A stretch of 64,000 nucleotides of DNA from Streptomyces hoynatensis. Lineage in GTDB: Bacteria; Actinomycetota; Actinomycetes; Streptomycetales; Streptomycetaceae. The stretch spans positions 1 through 64,000 of the forward strand of contig NZ_RBAL01000012.1 in the NCBI RefSeq assembly GCF_003626535.1, given 5' to 3'. The notes below the pieces were generated by a model that was not told where the DNA came from, did no database searches, and saw only the letters and a program-made list of their open reading frames with translations. The translations under genes and the position numbers were made by a program. Position 1 is the stretch's first letter. Every line of letters starts with the position of its first letter. Below, in pieces: positions 1 through 7,849 of the stretch.

Positions 1-26
1 GTAGTGGGCGTGTGTGGCGGGTCGGG

Positions 27-265
27 TCAGCGGTGTCCGAGGCTCAGGAGGTGGGAGCTGGCGGCCAGTAGTTCGGGGTAGGGCTCGGCCATCCTGGCCG
101 CGGTCAGTGCGGACTCGAACAGGGGGGGCGTCCCCGAGGGGCTGTCCGGTGTGCTGCTCGGTCGCCTTGAGCATGGCCCACGCCGGGCCCTCGATGCCGG
201 CGATGCTGTCGCGCATGTGCGCCAGGTGCAGGTGGGCCAGGGCCGTGTGCTCGAACAGCGCGTGT
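27..265 (-). pseudogene. Decayed C-terminal gene fragment with a frameshift
   Basis: A reading frame with coding character begins inside the TGA of the neighbouring acetyltransferase and runs as EHALFEHTALAHLHLAHMRD... to ...GQPLGDAP. It then continues in another frame as PLFESALTAARMAEPYPELL...LLSLGHR up to the stop at 27-29. The frame switch falls on a run of seven G on the plus strand near 122-128, a likely slippage site. No start codon or N-terminal domain is present, so the piece is the tail of a larger, helical protein whose front is lost, apparently at the junction with the GNAT gene. I do not recognise the family; a regulator or TPR-like protein is only a guess. Confidence 0.5.
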
Positions 266-796
266 TCAGTCGGTGGCGAGCCGGGAGTGGACAACGGAGT
301 CCCGCCAGGCACCGCGGACGTACGCGTGATGCCGGATGGTGCCCTCCTCGACCATCCCGGCCCGCAGGAGCACGGCACGCGAGGCGGCGTTCTCCGGGGC
401 GCGTGCGGCCCACATCCGGTGCAGCCGCAGCGAGTCGAAGCCGAACCCGAGCAGGGACTTCACCAGTTCGGTGCCGTAGCCGAGCCCCCAGCGATCCGGG
501 CGGAGCGCGAACCCGATGGTCCCGGCCTCCTGCCCTTCGAGGGCAAGCCGCGCGAAGCCGACGAGCCGGTTGCCGTCGCGCTCGCGGACGGCCAGGGAGT
601 ACTCGGTCCGTGGCGTCGTCGTCGCGGACACCATGGCCCGGGCCACGATGTGCCCGACCTGCTCCCGGGTACGCGGCTCGAACGACAGGTACCGGGTCGC
701 CTCCGGGCTGCCGTAGATGGCGTGGACCGCGTCGACGTCGTCGAGCGTGAGCTCACCCAGCAGGAGACGGTCACTGGTGCGGGTCACGGGATGCAT
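266..796 (-). CDS. GNAT family N-acetyltransferase (RimJ/RimL-like)
   Basis: A 176-residue protein starting MHPVTRTSDRLLLGEL, the usual opening of RimJ/RimL-type acetyltransferases. The acetyl-CoA-binding region is visible near residues 100-120 as RWGLGYGTELVKSLLGFGF, followed by the family signature LRLHRMWA...ENAASRAVLLRAGMVEEG. Such enzymes move an acetyl group from acetyl-CoA to an amine in the cytoplasm; the substrate cannot be told from sequence. An open frame continues upstream to 1276, but ATG at 796 is chosen because it begins the conserved domain. It is divergent from the gene at 930 and abuts gene debris downstream. Confidence 0.85.
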   Translation of the reverse strand: MHPVTRTSDRLLLGELTLDDVDAVHAIYGSPEATRYLSFEPRTREQVGHIVARAMVSATTTPRTEYSLAVRERDGNRLVGFARLALEGQEAGTIGFALRPDRWGLGYGTELVKSLLGFGFDSLRLHRMWAARAPENAASRAVLLRAGMVEEGTIRHHAYVRGAWRDSVVHSRLATD

Positions 797-848
797 GGCC
801 GGTGACCCTACCGGGTGGGCGGGCGTGACCCACGGTTTCCATAGGCGG

Positions 849-877
849 TTGCCGGTGAGCCGGACTGCTGTCATGAT
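849..877 (+). promoter_or_regulatory. Possible promoter for the gene at 930
   Basis: TTGCCG at 849-854 and CATGAT at 872-877 are separated by 17 bases, a fair match to a housekeeping actinobacterial promoter. It would give a leader of about 45 bases before the ATG at 930. Confidence 0.35.
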
Positions 878-929
878 CACCACCAGTAACGCCGGTATTC
901 GTCGTGCCGGCGGGGGGGAGCAGGCAGCC

Positions 930-1604
930 ATGACGGAGGAAGGCGATGGGCCCGACGGCGCGGGCGAGGATGGCGACACGTCCCGCGGTGGCGGCGCCGG
1001 AGGGGCGGGACAAGGGAGTGGCAGTGGCACGCCGTCCGATGGCGGGGCGGGTGAAGGCGGCGCCACGGCGGTCAGGATCGCGGTGATCACGGGAGTCTTC
1101 ACCGTGGCCGCGGCCGCGATCACCGCCATTGCCACGCTCTTCGCCGGAGCAGGTTCCGGAGACACGGCGGCAAAGGAAACGTCGGAAACCTCCGATCCTC
1201 CCCCCGCGCCGTCGGGAGAATCCCAGGGCTGGGGCTGGCCCGTGCGGCGGGAACTGCTCCCCAATGCGGTTTCCAATGCGGAGGTGGACGACCTTTTCGG
1301 CTGGCAGTCAGAGGGTGACGACTTCGCCGTCGTGGACGATACCGATCACTTCCGTGTCTACAACGGCGCCGGTCTCCTCATGGAGACCAGCACCCGGGAG
1401 ATGCCTTCCAGGAGCTCGTGCCAGGAGATCGTGGACGGCGGGGACTACCAGGAGGGCCGCAGTGAAACCGATGAGGAAAGCGTTCAAGGAACGCTTGAGG
1501 TGGGCGAGTACGTGTGCCTGATCACGTCGCGAGAACATCTGGTCCTGGTCAGGAGGAGCGCTCCTGGTCTTTTCGATTTCTACCCAACGTTGGGGGACGA
1601 ATGA
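930..1604 (+). CDS. Single-pass membrane protein of unknown function
   Basis: A 224-residue protein. After an acidic, Gly/Ser-rich N-terminal tail of about 45 residues comes one membrane segment (VRIAVITGVFTVAAAAITAI, roughly residues 48-72). A Pro/Ser/Thr linker follows, then a C-terminal domain of about 130 residues with two widely spaced cysteines (CQEI and CLIT) that could form a disulfide outside the cell. The ATG at 930 is preferred to earlier starts because GGAG lies 9 bases upstream and the charged tail begins there. The layout suggests an anchored extracytoplasmic domain. I do not recognise the family. It stands alone between a divergent acetyltransferase and a decayed pentapeptide gene. 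Confidence 0.7.
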   Translation: MTEEGDGPDGAGEDGDTSRGGGAGGAGQGSGSGTPSDGGAGEGGATAVRIAVITGVFTVAAAAITAIATLFAGAGSGDTAAKETSETSDPPPAPSGESQGWGWPVRRELLPNAVSNAEVDDLFGWQSEGDDFAVVDDTDHFRVYNGAGLLMETSTREMPSRSSCQEIVDGGDYQEGRSETDEESVQGTLEVGEYVCLITSREHLVLVRRSAPGLFDFYPTLGDE

Positions 1605-1719
1605 GGCGCTGCCGGCGGGCGGCCCCTTCCGGACCCGCCGGGCGCGACTCCAACCCGGCGCCGGGGCGGACGGCCGGGGGTGTCACTGCGGGGGATGGAG
1701 GGTTCGGCGTCCCGGATCA

Positions 1720-2185
1720 GTGAGGGCATCCGCCAGCCGACCGGGGTCCGACACCCACCTGATGGACGGGCGGATCTCCGGACTTCGGGCTCAGCGCGCC
1801 CGCCTGGACAAACTCCGCGTCGACTCCGTGGAGGTCACCGGCTGCGATTTCGCCTCGTTGCAGTGGGCCGACAACAGGATCGCCCGTGTCGTCTTCCGCG
1901 ACTGCAAGCTCATGGGCGCCATGCTCGAAGACATCGCTGCGCGAGACCACCTTCGCCGCATGCGACCTGAGCGCCGCCCTGTTCGCCGACTGCGACCTGC
2001 GCCTGTCCGAGTTCGACGGCGGGAAGTACCGCGGCCTCGACCTGCGCGGCAACGACCTCTCCCAGCTCCGCGGCCTCGCCTCGCTCAAGCACATCGTCAT
2101 CGACCGGGCACAGACCCTCCAACTCGCCGACGCGCTCACCGCCGAACTGAAGGTCACCTACGGCGAAGACCCCGACGACGGGTAG
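1720..2185 (+). pseudogene. Pentapeptide-repeat protein, frameshifted
   Basis: Two adjacent frames together encode a pentapeptide-repeat protein. The first runs DGRISGLRAQRARLDKLRV...CDFASLQWADNRIARVVFRDCKLMGAMLED. From about base 1933 the sense continues one frame over as SLRETTFAACDLSAALFADCDLRLSEFDGG...LRGNDLSQLRG and ends at 2185. A(D/N)Lxx-like five-residue periodicity is visible in both halves. Removing one base near 1933 restores a single frame. The N-terminus also looks short, since family members of this type usually have another 20-30 residues of repeats. Either a real pseudogene or a sequencing error. Confidence 0.65.
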
Positions 2186-2580
2186 CCCCACACCCACCGC
2201 CGCCGCCAACCAACACCCCCTCCCACCTTCCGACCCGGCCGACCACCGGTCACCCCCATGGTCTTTCGTCACCGGGAATGGCATCAACAACGGCGCCCGG
2301 CCGTTGCCCACCCCGAGAAGTCGTACGCGGCAGCAGCTGCATCGGTAACCCCCACCACAACGAGACCCGCCACCCCCGTACCCACCGCCCCACACCCCCC
2401 ACCCACCCCGGAACGGCGCCCCACCCACCAACACCCCCGCACACAGCCAACCCCCCGCCACCCACGGCACCCCCCCTTCCGCAGCCAGCCTCCCCCTCGT
2501 GCATCCGCACCCACCCGCACCCGGCCAACCACCCGCCACGTAGACCGCCCACCGCTTCCGCCCCGCCCAACCACCCAGCC

Positions 2581-2670
2581 GGAGGCGGCACCCCTCGCCG
2601 GAGGCGGCACCCCTCGCCGGAGGCGACACCCCTCCCCGAAGGCGGCACCCCTCGCCGGAGGCGGCAGCTC
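2581..2670. repeat. Tandem GC-rich direct repeat in a gene-free stretch
   Basis: Four to five copies of a 19-base unit (GGAGGCGGCACCCCTCGCC and variants) in direct order. They sit inside the gene-free stretch 2186-2751, whose first 350 bases are strongly C/A-biased (many CACCC and CCACC runs) on the plus strand. I see no convincing gene there. Confidence 0.7.
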
Positions 2671-2751
2671 GCGCGGAAGGCCGCCGGCTCGGCAGGGCCG
2701 TTGCCCCGATATCGGTGGCCCCCGGGTCCCCCAGCCTGGGAGAGTACGGTC

Positions 2752-3432
2752 ATGCGTGGGCGGCGGCACGGGGACACGGCAGTGGAAGTCCCCGACATAC
2801 ACGGCGAGTTGGAGACGCACCTGACCGTGGACTGCCCGGCTTCCGGCGTCGGGGAGCTGGCGGCCTGGGCCGCCGGGCGTGGGCTCGGTTTCGTCCACAT
2901 CGTGCTGGCCCGGGGCCGTTCCCGCTCCCAGCCGATGGTGACGCTCAGGGGCAACGGCTCGGCCGCGGGCCGGGCCGCGGAGACGGGTCGGCTGGCCGCC
3001 GAGCTGGCGGCGGCAGGGTATCCCGTGGTCAGGACCAAGACCGAGGCGGCGCCCTGGGCCCAGGGCGTGCCGCAGCACGACGCGGCGGCCGGCGCGGGCC
3101 ACCCGGGCCGCTACTTCGAGCACCATGTGAAGCTGCTGCTGCCGCCAGGACACGACCGGGCCGCGCTGGAACGCCTCGTCCTCCCGCACGCCGCCCACGT
3201 CTCGTGGAATGCCCGCAGGGTTCGCGCCGACGGCCACGAGGAGCGGTTCGTCACCCAGCGCTGCGCCCGCGTGGGCCGGGCCACCGCGGAGGAGCGCCTG
3301 ACCGCCCTGCTGGAGGCCCTGGCCGCACCGCCCGTTCCCCATCGGATCGTCGAGGTGGAGCGGGAGTACGTCGTATACGACAGCAACCTGGCCCTGGACG
3401 ACGGCTGGATCACGGAGGAGCCCACCCCATGA
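2752..3432 (+). CDS. Uncharacterised protein with an internal duplication, partner of an AbiEii-type nucleotidyltransferase
   Basis: A 226-residue soluble protein of no family I can name. Its two halves look like copies of one domain of about 90 residues. The first has ETHLTVDC, then a Trp/Ala-rich helix, PMVTLRG, and a helix-strand RLAAELAAAGYPVVRTKTEA. The second has EHHVKLLL, then a helix, ERFVTQR, and RLTALLEALAAPPVPHRIVEVERE, ending EYVVYDSNLALDDGW. ATG at 2752 is supported by GGGAGA 8 bases upstream; GTG at 2782 is possible. The stop overlaps the start of the nucleotidyltransferase gene by ATGA, so the two are translationally coupled and probably work together. An antitoxin-like or substrate-recognition role is inference only. 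Confidence 0.7.
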   Translation: MRGRRHGDTAVEVPDIHGELETHLTVDCPASGVGELAAWAAGRGLGFVHIVLARGRSRSQPMVTLRGNGSAAGRAAETGRLAAELAAAGYPVVRTKTEAAPWAQGVPQHDAAAGAGHPGRYFEHHVKLLLPPGHDRAALERLVLPHAAHVSWNARRVRADGHEERFVTQRCARVGRATAEERLTALLEALAAPPVPHRIVEVEREYVVYDSNLALDDGWITEEPTP

Positions 3433-4724
3433 CCCCGACCCCCGGCGAGCACGGCACCTGGGAGGGCCTGTGGCAGCACTCCCCCGGCCTCCCGCACACG
3501 CCGATCGACGAGGAGAGCCGCAGGCGGTGGGGCCTGCCGCGGACGCTGCTGCCCGCGCCCGAGGGCCTGCGGCAGCCCCCCGTCTTCGACCCGGCGCTCA
3601 AGCAGTTCGGCCGCGCCTACCGGGCCGGCGAGCCGGTGTTCGGGGACGAGGCCGCGCGCCGCGCCTGGCACCGTGCCCGCCGTACCGCCCTGGACCTGGT
3701 GCTCGCCGGGCTCTCCTGCGGCCGGTGGGCGCCTCACCTGGTGCTGCGCGGCAGCGTGCTGATGGCCACCTGGTTCGGCGAGGCGGCGCGCGACCCCGGA
3801 GACCTCGACTTCCTGGTGACCCCCACCGGCTGGGCGATGGACGGCCCGGAGACCACCGGTCTCTTCGGGGACCTCGCCCGGGACACGGAGGCGGCCGCCC
3901 GGGCGCACGGCGGGGTGGCGATCGACGCCGCCGGCCGGGTCACCGAGGACATCTGGACCTACGACCGGGTGCCGGGGCGCCGCATGGTCCTGCCCTGGAC
4001 CGCTCCGGGTACGCCAGGCGGGACGGTGCAGCTGGACGTCGTCTTCAACGAGCCGCTGCCCGCCGCCGCCGAGCCCACCGAGCTGCGGCCGCTGGGCGAC
4101 GGCCCCGGCGCCGCCGTGCTCGCCGTCTCGCCCGGCCTGTCGCTGGCCTGGAAACTGCTGTGGCTGGTCACCGACGCGTACCCGCAGGGCAAGGATCTCT
4201 ACGATGCGGTCCTGCTGGCCGAACAGGCGCCGCCCTCCTACGAGCTGGTGCGGGACGCCTTCCTGGCCGCGGGCTGCGAGGGGCTGCGCCCGCCGGGGGA
4301 CTGGTGGCTTGCGGCGCTGAGCGCCGGCGAGGGCTGGGAGCACTTCGCCCTCGACTACCCGGAGGTGGCGGCCGGTGCCGCCGACTGCCCGGACCGGCTC
4401 GCCCGGGCGCTGGCCCCGCTCCTGGCGGAGGCGGGGCGGCCGGGCGACGGCGCGCAGGACCGGTGGGCGCGCTGGCTGGAGCCGCTGGTGCGCGCCACCC
4501 GCGCGCGGGCCCCGGCCGATCCGGCCTCCGCCCTCGGCGCGCTGGCCGAGGGCGGCCGGGACGGTCTGGCCGCGGCCGTCGTCATCGTGCGGGAGATCCT
4601 GGGGCGCGAGGCGCTCGGCCCCGAGGAGGCGCTGCGGGCGGTGGTGGCCGGTGACGAGCGGTGGGCGCACTGGCGGGACCACCCCGCGTCGTGGCGGTTC
4701 GTGCTGGAGCTGATCGGCCCGTGA
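3429..4724 (+). CDS. Nucleotidyltransferase, AbiEii/AbiGii-toxin-like
   Basis: A 431-residue protein. Around residues 101-122 it reads LVLRGSVLMATWFG...DPGDLDFLV: a glycine-serine motif followed by the Asp-x-Asp pair that binds metal in DNA polymerase beta-type nucleotidyltransferases. A later LAWKLLWL...KDLYDAVLL matches the Lys...KDxxD signature of the AbiEii/AbiGii group. Family members transfer nucleotides to tRNA or proteins and serve as type IV toxins in phage-defence or toxin-antitoxin pairs. This one is longer than typical AbiEii (about 300 residues), with an extra N-terminal segment and a helical C-terminal region. It overlaps the upstream partner by four bases; that partner is not a recognisable AbiEi-type antitoxin. 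Confidence 0.75.
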   Translation: MTPTPGEHGTWEGLWQHSPGLPHTPIDEESRRRWGLPRTLLPAPEGLRQPPVFDPALKQFGRAYRAGEPVFGDEAARRAWHRARRTALDLVLAGLSCGRWAPHLVLRGSVLMATWFGEAARDPGDLDFLVTPTGWAMDGPETTGLFGDLARDTEAAARAHGGVAIDAAGRVTEDIWTYDRVPGRRMVLPWTAPGTPGGTVQLDVVFNEPLPAAAEPTELRPLGDGPGAAVLAVSPGLSLAWKLLWLVTDAYPQGKDLYDAVLLAEQAPPSYELVRDAFLAAGCEGLRPPGDWWLAALSAGEGWEHFALDYPEVAAGAADCPDRLARALAPLLAEAGRPGDGAQDRWARWLEPLVRATRARAPADPASALGALAEGGRDGLAAAVVIVREILGREALGPEEALRAVVAGDERWAHWRDHPASWRFVLELIGP

Positions 4725-4912
4725 CCGGGGCATGCGGCGGCGAAGGTGCGCCGTCGCCGCCGGCCGGGAGGACGGCACCCCTGCCGGTGGGCAGGGCCGG
4801 GAACGGCGCGGTGTGGGCGGCGGGCCGAGCCCGTCGGGGGTGAACTGCCGGGCCAGGCCGGAACCCGCGGGCCGCCGGGACCGTGGCGGTGCCGCGCTGC
4901 CGGCGGGGTGGC

Positions 4913-5139
4913 TCAGCGGCCGGCGAACGCGGCGAGGGTGGTCAGGAGGCGGCCGAGGTGGGGAGGGAAGTCCGGACGGGCCGGTTCGGGGCGAGCACGG
5001 TGAAGCCCGCCCGGGTCAGACCCGCCGAGATCCCGGGCGCGGCCCAGAAGCGGCCGGCGTCCATGTCCGCTTCCCACAGCCCGCCGTGGATCAACAGCAC
5101 GGTGCCGCCGCCGGCGAGGCTGTCGCGGTGTGATGCCAT
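4913..5139 (-). pseudogene. Alpha/beta hydrolase with a large internal deletion
   Basis: From ATG at 5139 the minus strand encodes a good hydrolase N-terminus: GGTVLLIHGGLWEADMDAGRFWAAPG...AGFTVLAPNRP, with the HGG oxyanion-type turn. That frame stops at 4942. Another frame of the same DNA encodes what looks like the natural C-terminus, ARPDFPPHLGRLLTTLAAFAGR, ending at 4913. Only about 70 of an expected 220-250 residues remain and the catalytic Ser, Asp and His regions are gone. The remnant lies 75 bases downstream of the LacI-type gene, same strand, so it may once have been that gene's operon partner. Confidence 0.6.
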
Positions 5140-5214
5140 GGGGACCCCTTTTTCCGTTCGTCTCGGGTGGTGGGGGGGAAGGGCCCGGCGGTGGTTTCCG
5201 GGGCCGGTGGGGGG

Positions 5215-6252
5215 TCAGGGGGTGGCCCGGGTGGATTCCCGGACGACGAGTTGCGGGCGGAAGACGAGTTCGCGGTGCTCGTGGTCCGGGTGGTCCTCGG
5301 AGAGGAGCAGGTCCGCGGCGGCGTGGCCCAGTCGGTAGGTGGGCTGCCGCACCGTGGTCAGGGCCGGGGACAGCGCCGCGGCGAAGTCGACGTCGTCGTA
5401 GCCGACGAGGGAGAAGTCCTCGGGCACGCTCAGCCCCCGGGCGCGCGCCCCGCGCAGCACGGCGAGCGCCGTCGCGTCGTTGCAGCAGATCACCCCGGTG
5501 GGGCGTGGCGCCAGGCCGAGCAGCGCCTCGGCCGACCTGGCGGCGACCGTGTCGGGGGCGGCCGGGGCGACCGGGATCTCCGTCAGGGATTCCCTCGGGT
5601 CCAGGCCGGCCGCGCGCAGCGCCCGCTTGATGCCCGCCACCCGGTCGTCGATGCTGCGCACCGTGCTCCCCACGCGCACGAAGGCGAGCCGCCGGTGGCC
5701 GAGTTCGACGAGGTGCCTGGCGGCGAGTTCGCCGCCCGCCACGTTGTCCACGGTGGCCGCGCACAGGTTCGCCCCGCCGCGCGGGCGGTCGAGCAGCACC
5801 ACCGGGGTGCCGCGCCGGCTCAGCTGCACGAGGTGCCCCAGCAGGGCGGAGACGGGGCTGACCAGCAGGCCGCGCACGTTCTGCTCCTCAAGCAGCCGCA
5901 GGCACCGCACCTCCCGCTCCGGCCGCACGTCGGTGCTGCACTGCACGAGAACGCAGCCGGCCTCGCCGAGGCGGTCCTCGACGCCCCGGGCCAGCGCGGC
6001 GTAGTAGGCGTTGGCCGAGTCGAGGAAGAGGCAGCCCACCACCTTGCTCGGGGCGCCGCGCAGCTGACGGGCGGCGCTGTTGCGCACGTAGCCGACCCGG
6101 TCCATGGCCGCCACCACGCGGTGCCTGGTGGCCGGGGCGACGGTCTCGGGGCGGTTGAGGACGTTGCTCACGGTGGACATCGAGACGCCGGCCACCGCGG
6201 CGACCTCCCGGATGCCTGCCCGCCGTGCGTCCTCACCTGCCGCGCTGGCCAT
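5215..6252 (-). CDS. LacI family transcriptional regulator
   Basis: A 345-residue repressor. The N-terminal helix-turn-helix IREVAAVAGVSMSTVSNVLNRPETVAPATRHRVVAAMDRVGYVRNSAARQLRG (from about residue 14) is followed by the hinge helix and a periplasmic-binding-protein-like effector domain (VVGCLFLDSANAYYAALARGVED...). The C-terminus has the family's GYDDVDFAAALSPALTTVRQPTYRLG. It should bind DNA as a dimer and be released by a sugar. The decayed hydrolase follows it on the same strand; the aldo/keto reductase diverges from it with 235 bases between. No obvious palindromic operator was seen in that gap, so the target is unclear. Confidence 0.9.
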   Translation of the reverse strand: MASAAGEDARRAGIREVAAVAGVSMSTVSNVLNRPETVAPATRHRVVAAMDRVGYVRNSAARQLRGAPSKVVGCLFLDSANAYYAALARGVEDRLGEAGCVLVQCSTDVRPEREVRCLRLLEEQNVRGLLVSPVSALLGHLVQLSRRGTPVVLLDRPRGGANLCAATVDNVAGGELAARHLVELGHRRLAFVRVGSTVRSIDDRVAGIKRALRAAGLDPRESLTEIPVAPAAPDTVAARSAEALLGLAPRPTGVICCNDATALAVLRGARARGLSVPEDFSLVGYDDVDFAAALSPALTTVRQPTYRLGHAAADLLLSEDHPDHEHRELVFRPQLVVRESTRATP

Positions 6253-6487
6253 CCGCCCTCCCCCACCCGCCTCGCTGCCCCGGTCGGCGGGGTCAGCGTA
6301 ACGGAAGGCACCGGCCGGGGCGGGCCGCGCGCGTCCCCGCGGGACGGGGCGGCCGGCGCGCGTCCCCCCGGGGCGGCGGGGCGGGGGGACGGCGTCGCCG
6401 CGGGGCGGCGGGGCGGGGCTCCCCTGGCCGTGCCGTTCACGCCGCTGTGTCAGGATGCCCCGGTTCCACCGATCCGTGAGGAGAGCC

Positions 6488-7483
6488 GTGACCTACGTCG
6501 CCGCCGACAACCGCTACGACACCATGAGCTACCGCCGCTGCGGCCGCAGCGGCCTGCACCTGCCGGCCATTTCCCTGGGCCTGTGGCACAACTTCGGCGA
6601 CGCGCACCCGCTGGAGACGCAGCGGGCCATCCTGCGCCGCGCGTTCGACCTGGGCGTCACCCACTTCGACCTGGCCAACAACTACGGCCCGCCGCCCGGC
6701 GCCGCCGAGCGCAACTTCGGCCGGATCTTCGCCGCCGACCTGCGGCCCTACCGCGACGAGATCATCGTCTCCACCAAGGCGGGCTACCGGATGTGGGAGG
6801 GCCCGTACGGCGAGTGGGGCTCCCGCAAGTACCTGCTGGCCAGCCTGGACCGCAGCCTGGAGCGGACCGGCCTGGAGTACGTCGACGTCTTCTACCACCA
6901 CAGGCCCGACCCGGACACGCCGCTGGAGGAGACGATGGGCGCGCTGGACGCGGCCGTCCGGCAGGGCAAGGCGCTGTACGCCGGGATCTCCAACTACTCG
7001 CCGGAGCAGACCCGCGAGGCGGCCCGCATCCTGCGGGAGCTGGGCACGCCGCTGCTCATCCACCAGCCGTCGTACTCGATGGTCAACCGGTGGGTCGAGG
7101 ACGGTCTGCTGGACGCGCTGGACGAGGTGGGCGCCGGTTCGATCGTGTTCTCGCCGCTGGCCCAGGGCCTGCTCACCGACCGGTACCTGAACGGCATCCC
7201 CGAGGGCTCGCGCGCCGCCTCGGAGAGCCCGTTCCTGCAGGCCAAGGACGTGACGGAGACCCTGGGCACGGTGCGGGCGCTGAACGAGGCCGCCGGGCGC
7301 CGGGGGCAGAGCCTGGCGCAGCTGGCCCTGGCCTGGGTGCTGCGCGGCGGGCGGGTGACCTCGGCGCTGATCGGGGCCAGCAGCGTGCGGCAGCTGGAGG
7401 ACAACGTGGCCGCGGTCGCGAACCTCGACTTCACCGAGGCGGAACTCGCCGAGATCGAGGGGCTCCTCGGCAACGCCCGCTGA
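6488..7483 (+). CDS. Aldo/keto reductase, L-glyceraldehyde-3-phosphate reductase (YghZ/Mgr) type
   Basis: A 331-residue cytoplasmic NADPH-dependent carbonyl reductase. The start is taken as GTG 6488, with GAGGAGA just upstream, although ATG 6524 would also keep the whole fold. Catalytic features of the superfamily are present: Asp and Tyr in THFDLANNYG, Lys in IIVSTKAGY, His in DVFYHHRPD. The segment SLGLWHNFGD near the N-terminus and the loop YRMWEGPYGEWGSRKYL are typical of the YghZ group, which reduces L-glyceraldehyde 3-phosphate and similar aldehydes. The C-terminal coenzyme-binding part is SALIGASSVRQLEDNVAA. It probably forms its own transcript. Confidence 0.88.
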   Translation: MTYVAADNRYDTMSYRRCGRSGLHLPAISLGLWHNFGDAHPLETQRAILRRAFDLGVTHFDLANNYGPPPGAAERNFGRIFAADLRPYRDEIIVSTKAGYRMWEGPYGEWGSRKYLLASLDRSLERTGLEYVDVFYHHRPDPDTPLEETMGALDAAVRQGKALYAGISNYSPEQTREAARILRELGTPLLIHQPSYSMVNRWVEDGLLDALDEVGAGSIVFSPLAQGLLTDRYLNGIPEGSRAASESPFLQAKDVTETLGTVRALNEAAGRRGQSLAQLALAWVLRGGRVTSALIGASSVRQLEDNVAAVANLDFTEAELAEIEGLLGNAR

Positions 7484-7605
7484 ACCGGCCGGGGGGCGGC
7501 CGCGGTTCAGCCGCGGGCGCCCTCCTGGGCCGCCGGCCGGGCGCCGCCGCGGGTGGCGGCCCGGGAGGCGAGGAGGCGCAGCCGCTTTGCGGAGGGCAGC
7601 GTCGA

Positions 7606-7770
7606 GGCCCGCCCGGGGACGTGATCCACGCCCCGCCCGGGGAGGAGCACGGGCACGGCGCGGCGCCCGGCCGCTTCACGGCCCACCTCGCCCCGTGGGA
7701 GACCGACGAGGTGACCTGGCCGGAGCACGTCACCGACGCCGAGTACGGCGGCCCGCGCCGCAGCACCCGG
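7606..7770 (+). pseudogene. C-terminal remnant of a cupin-domain protein
   Basis: A plus-strand frame reads PPGDVIHAPPGEEHGHGAAPGRFTAHLAPWETDEVTWPEHVTDAEYGGPR. This matches the last cupin motif (PGDVxHxPxGxxHxHGA) and the usual C-terminus of small single-domain cupins found beside oxidoreductase genes. The first half of the cupin, with the metal-binding GxxxxHxH motif 1, is missing, and there is no start or natural stop. It follows the reductase gene by 120 bases, a common neighbour for such cupins, so it is probably the relic of a former operon partner. Confidence 0.55.
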
Positions 7771-7849
7771 GCCTGGGCCCGCGGGGGACGCGCGTCACGC
7801 CCGGGGCCGGCCGCGGGGGCCGGTCCGCGGGCGTGGGGCCGCGCCTGGC

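Noticed and set aside
2581..2670. CRISPR-like repeats
   Set aside because: The 19-base units are head to tail without unique spacers.
4942..5139. A complete 65-residue hydrolase-like protein
   Set aside because: It ends right after the first third of the fold, and the matching C-terminus is present in another frame, so it is a deleted gene rather than a small protein.
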